From an uncultured Clostridia bacterium (GTDB lineage: Bacteria > Bacillota > Clostridia > UBA1381), in contig CAKSJU010000016.1 in assembly GCA_934463455.1 (NCBI GenBank), positions 1 through 28,040 of the forward strand: DNA of 28,040 nucleotides, written 5' to 3'. The position numbers were made by a program, and so were the translations under genes. The first letter of the stretch is position 1, and each line of letters opens with the position of its first letter. Of this stretch, positions 25,615-28,040 are shown piece after piece. The notes under the pieces are model-generated. The model was not told the origin of the DNA and searched no databases. It saw only the letters and a list, made by a program, of their open reading frames with translations.

Positions 25615-27327
25615 TTACAAACCCAATTGCGCCTTTATACCCGCAAGAGTATTTTCTATTGTTTGTGCGGCTTGCTCCGCCGATTCGCCTACCGTTCCCA
25701 GATAAACTTTAATTTTCGGCTCCGTGCCGGATGGGCGGACAATAAAATATGTTTTTCCGTCCGAAAGATTATATTTTAGAACATCAGACTTCGGTAAGCC
25801 CTCGAAAGAAGTATCCGCTCCTACGGATGTCTGCGTCAGATAATCCGCACTTGCCGCAATATCCATCCCATTCACTTTCTTGGGCGGATTTTTTCTCATA
25901 TCCTGCAAAAGCTTTGCCATTTTCTCCATACCGTCCTTGCCCGGCATAGTAAACGAAACTGTCTTTTCGGTATAATATCCGTACTTTTTGTACAAGTCCT
26001 GCATTGCTTCATACAGTGATTTTCCCTTTAACTTATAGTATGCCGCCATTTCCGCAATCATCATTGTTGCGGAAACACCGTCCTTATCGCGCGCATGAGT
26101 TCCCACAAGGCAGCCGTAGCTCTCTTCAAAGCCGTACAGATAGGTATGCGCACCTGTTTTTTCAAACTCGGTCATTTTTTCACCGATATATTTAAAGCCT
26201 GTCAAAACATTCATCATTTCAACACCGTATGCTTTTGCTATCGCCGCGGAAAGCTCGGTAGTAACTATTGTTTTTATAACAACTCCGTTTGATGGAATTG
26301 TTCCTTTTTTGCTTCTCGAAGCAAGTATATATTCGATAAGGAGAGCACCGGTCTGATTTCCCGTCAGCACGTGATATTCGCCCTTTATATCGCGCACAAC
26401 CACGCCTACACGGTCACAGTCGGGGTCGGTACCGATTATCAAATCGACATTTTCCTTTTTCGCCATGTCAATCGCTATCTTAAAGCCCTCTTTGTCCTCC
26501 GGATTGGGAGATTTTACGGTAGGGAAGTTACCGTCCTCTGTGTCCTGCTCTTTTACAACGATTACATTTTTAAAGCCTATACGCTTTAAAATCTCTTTTA
26601 TCGGTCGGCTTCCGGTTCCGTGGAACGGAGTATAAATCAGCTTAAAGCTGTCTGCCACCTCATGAACACATTCGGGATTAAGCTGCTCGGTTTGAATTGT
26701 GTTAAGGAATTTTTCGTCCAAATCCTTTCCCACAATTTCCAAAAGACCTTTCTTTTCCGCTTCGTCAAGCGAAATAAGCTTTGCGCCCTCAAATATATCT
26801 GTTTTATCAATAGCATCGGTAACGGTTTTTGCCGCCTCGGGAGGCATTTGACCGCCGTCCGCGCCATACACCTTATATCCGTTATATTCCTTTGGGTTAT
26901 GGCTTGCGGTTATCATAACACCCGCCGCACAGCCGAGTGTACGTATACCGAAAGAAACCTCGGGAACGGAGTGTACTCTCTCAAACAAATATGTCTTTAT
27001 TTCGTTTGCACAAAGTACCCTTGCGGTTTCTTCGGCAAAAAGTCTTGAACAATTTCTTGTATCGTAACCTATAAGCACACCTGCTTTTTCTCCCGCAGCG
27101 CCCTTTACATATTCCGCAACACCCTGAGTTGCTCTGCGGACATTATACACATTCATTCGATTAAGTCCCACACCGAGAACTCCGCGCATGCCTGCCGTGC
27201 CAAATTCCAATTCACGGTAAAATCTGTCTTCCTTTTCCTTTTCCGAAAGACTCTCAAGCTCCGCTTTGTCCTTTGCTTCCACAGCAGAAGACTCCATCCA
27301 TTTCTGATATTCTTTGTTGTAATCCAT
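25615..27327 (-). CDS. Phosphoglucomutase/phosphomannomutase (alpha-D-phosphohexomutase)
   Basis: The product is 570 residues, the usual length for Firmicutes PgcA-type enzymes. All four active-site signatures are present: TASHNPKEYNG with phosphoserine S142, GTDPDCDRVG with metal ligands D301, D303 and D305, the sugar-binding loop GFEESYG, and the phosphate-binding RPSGTEPKIKVYL near the C-terminus. It interconverts hexose 1- and 6-phosphates in the cytoplasm, feeding nucleotide-sugar synthesis or glycolysis. AAGGA lies 10 nt before the ATG, and the gene starts 29 nt after the upstream gene stops, so they are likely co-transcribed. Nothing is missing or odd. It could also supply precursors for the surface polymer modified by the neighbouring MBOAT operon. 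Confidence 0.95.
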   Translation of the reverse strand: MDYNKEYQKWMESSAVEAKDKAELESLSEKEKEDRFYRELEFGTAGMRGVLGVGLNRMNVYNVRRATQGVAEYVKGAAGEKAGVLIGYDTRNCSRLFAEETARVLCANEIKTYLFERVHSVPEVSFGIRTLGCAAGVMITASHNPKEYNGYKVYGADGGQMPPEAAKTVTDAIDKTDIFEGAKLISLDEAEKKGLLEIVGKDLDEKFLNTIQTEQLNPECVHEVADSFKLIYTPFHGTGSRPIKEILKRIGFKNVIVVKEQDTEDGNFPTVKSPNPEDKEGFKIAIDMAKKENVDLIIGTDPDCDRVGVVVRDIKGEYHVLTGNQTGALLIEYILASRSKKGTIPSNGVVIKTIVTTELSAAIAKAYGVEMMNVLTGFKYIGEKMTEFEKTGAHTYLYGFEESYGCLVGTHARDKDGVSATMMIAEMAAYYKLKGKSLYEAMQDLYKKYGYYTEKTVSFTMPGKDGMEKMAKLLQDMRKNPPKKVNGMDIAASADYLTQTSVGADTSFEGLPKSDVLKYNLSDGKTYFIVRPSGTEPKIKVYLGTVGESAEQAAQTIENTLAGIKAQLGL

Positions 27328-27356
27328 AACCTGTACATCCTTTCGTAAAATATAAG

Positions 27357-28040
27357 TTATTCTATTGATATTACAGCCGTATGAGGTCTGTGATCCGATA
27401 CTGTCATATCGGGAATATCCGCTTTTATAATTTTAATATCGGAAGTAGCGAAAATATAATCTATTTTCCTGTCCGGTCTGTCGGACGGAAAGCTGAACAA
27501 CGCACCATCGAAACAATCCGCAGCATCCTTCATTTTCTCCCGTATGGGATTCAAAACGGCATTATCGGGAGTAACATTAAAATCTCCCATAAGAATGCAC
27601 TTCTCTGTCTCCATATTTTTTATAATCGTATCCACAGCATTTTTTTGTTCGTCCTCATTCAAGCCGAAATGAACAACCATAACCGTCAGCGAATTTTCAA
27701 GCTTTGCCTTTAATATACAGCGGGTTTCATAGCATGCACAGCCTGCTTTGGGATCGGGGTCGGGGATGACTATTGTTTCGGCGCTCTTTACGGCATACCT
27801 TGTTAAAAGCGCGTTCCCGTACGGATTTACTCCGTCAATGTCAATCGCTTTTGCGAAATAATGATTTTTAAGTCCGGTCAGTTCCGATAAAATGCCGGTC
27901 TGATTTTCATATTCGGTGCTAATGCCCTTTCCGCGGACTTCATTAAGTCCGACAATATCGGCGCCGCTGTTTTTTACAGCCTCAGCTATAGCATTAAAAT
28001 TAATTTTATGTTCGATATAGTTTTCGCAATGCTGAATATT
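27357..28040 (-). CDS. Endonuclease/exonuclease/phosphatase (EEP) family protein, N-terminus outside window
   Basis: The - strand frame is open from the window edge (28040) to TAA at 27357-27359, giving 227 visible residues. The internal ATG at 27680 is not the start, because conserved family sequence continues upstream of it. EEP motifs appear in order: GLNEV (with the metal-binding Glu), GNALLTRY, GDFNV, DYIFAT and SDHRP, the last holding the catalytic Asp-His pair. Enzymes of this fold cleave phosphodiester bonds in nucleic acids, lipids or small molecules. The sequence does not decide which, and short family members like this are often annotated only at family level. It is upstream of the phosphohexomutase gene in the same direction. 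Confidence 0.88.
   Translation of the reverse strand, partial: NIQHCENYIEHKINFNAIAEAVKNSGADIVGLNEVRGKGISTEYENQTGILSELTGLKNHYFAKAIDIDGVNPYGNALLTRYAVKSAETIVIPDPDPKAGCACYETRCILKAKLENSLTVMVVHFGLNEDEQKNAVDTIIKNMETEKCILMGDFNVTPDNAVLNPIREKMKDAADCFDGALFSFPSDRPDRKIDYIFATSDIKIIKADIPDMTVSDHRPHTAVISIE

Noticed and set aside
27678..27680. Internal ATG as the start of the EEP-family gene
   Set aside because: The open frame continues upstream to the window edge and encodes conserved family motifs (GLNEV, GNALLTRY), so the gene is truncated by the window rather than short.

Overview
The window looks like a chromosomal segment from an anaerobic, low-to-moderate GC Gram-positive bacterium of class Clostridia. 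The evidence is AGGAGG-type ribosome binding sites, four sigma-A type promoters at or near consensus, S-layer homology (SLH) domains, a lipobox solute-binding protein, and large secreted multidomain carbohydrate proteins. A gut or biomass-degrading member, for example a relative of pectin-degrading SLH-rich Clostridia, is plausible. That placement is inference and cannot be settled from this sequence.

Region 1 (1-1735, + strand) holds the end of a PHP-family phosphoesterase gene, then a GH28-like parallel beta-helix protein without a signal peptide. A perfect 19-bp inverted repeat follows and probably terminates transcription from both sides.

Region 2 (1747-17877, - strand) is a six-gene co-directional cluster read from 17734 down to 1747. 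It begins with a secreted protein carrying three C-terminal SLH repeats. A second secreted protein with N-terminal SLH-like repeats overlaps it by 4 nt (GTGA). Next come two secreted tandem beta-sandwich/fibronectin-like proteins that share a C-terminal domain. The last two genes encode large secreted GH42-like glycosidases, and the 1387-residue one has a binding-type module inserted into its catalytic barrel. A textbook promoter lies upstream of the first gene. The set reads as a surface-displayed polysaccharide-harvesting locus; galactan or pectin side chains are a reasonable but unproven target.

Region 3 (17878-22072) is the divergent + strand side. An 814-residue AraC-family regulator is transcribed back-to-back with the cluster. 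Its long N-terminal part resembles an alpha-toroid plus beta-sandwich polysaccharide lyase fold rather than a usual AraC sensor. A separately promoted, separately terminated ABC solute-binding lipoprotein follows, with no permease genes beside it. The regulator is the natural candidate to control both the cluster and the lipoprotein, and repeated AT-rich motifs occur in both control regions.

Region 4 (22186-25600, + strand) is a two-gene operon behind its own consensus promoter. It encodes an MBOAT (AlgI/DltB-like) O-acyltransferase and a membrane-anchored protein that fuses an SGNH (AlgJ/DltD-like) domain to a CE4 polysaccharide deacetylase domain. It probably modifies a cell-surface polysaccharide.

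Region 5 (25553-28040, - strand) contains a phosphoglucomutase/phosphomannomutase and, upstream of it, an endonuclease/exonuclease/phosphatase-family gene cut by the window edge. I saw no tRNA, rRNA, CRISPR array, insertion sequence or phage gene. No gene-free stretch exceeds 300 bases.

The strongest candidates for something undescribed are the enzyme-fold/AraC fusion regulator with its divergent SLH-GH42 cluster, the barrel-inserted module in the large GH42-like enzyme, and the SGNH-CE4 fusion.
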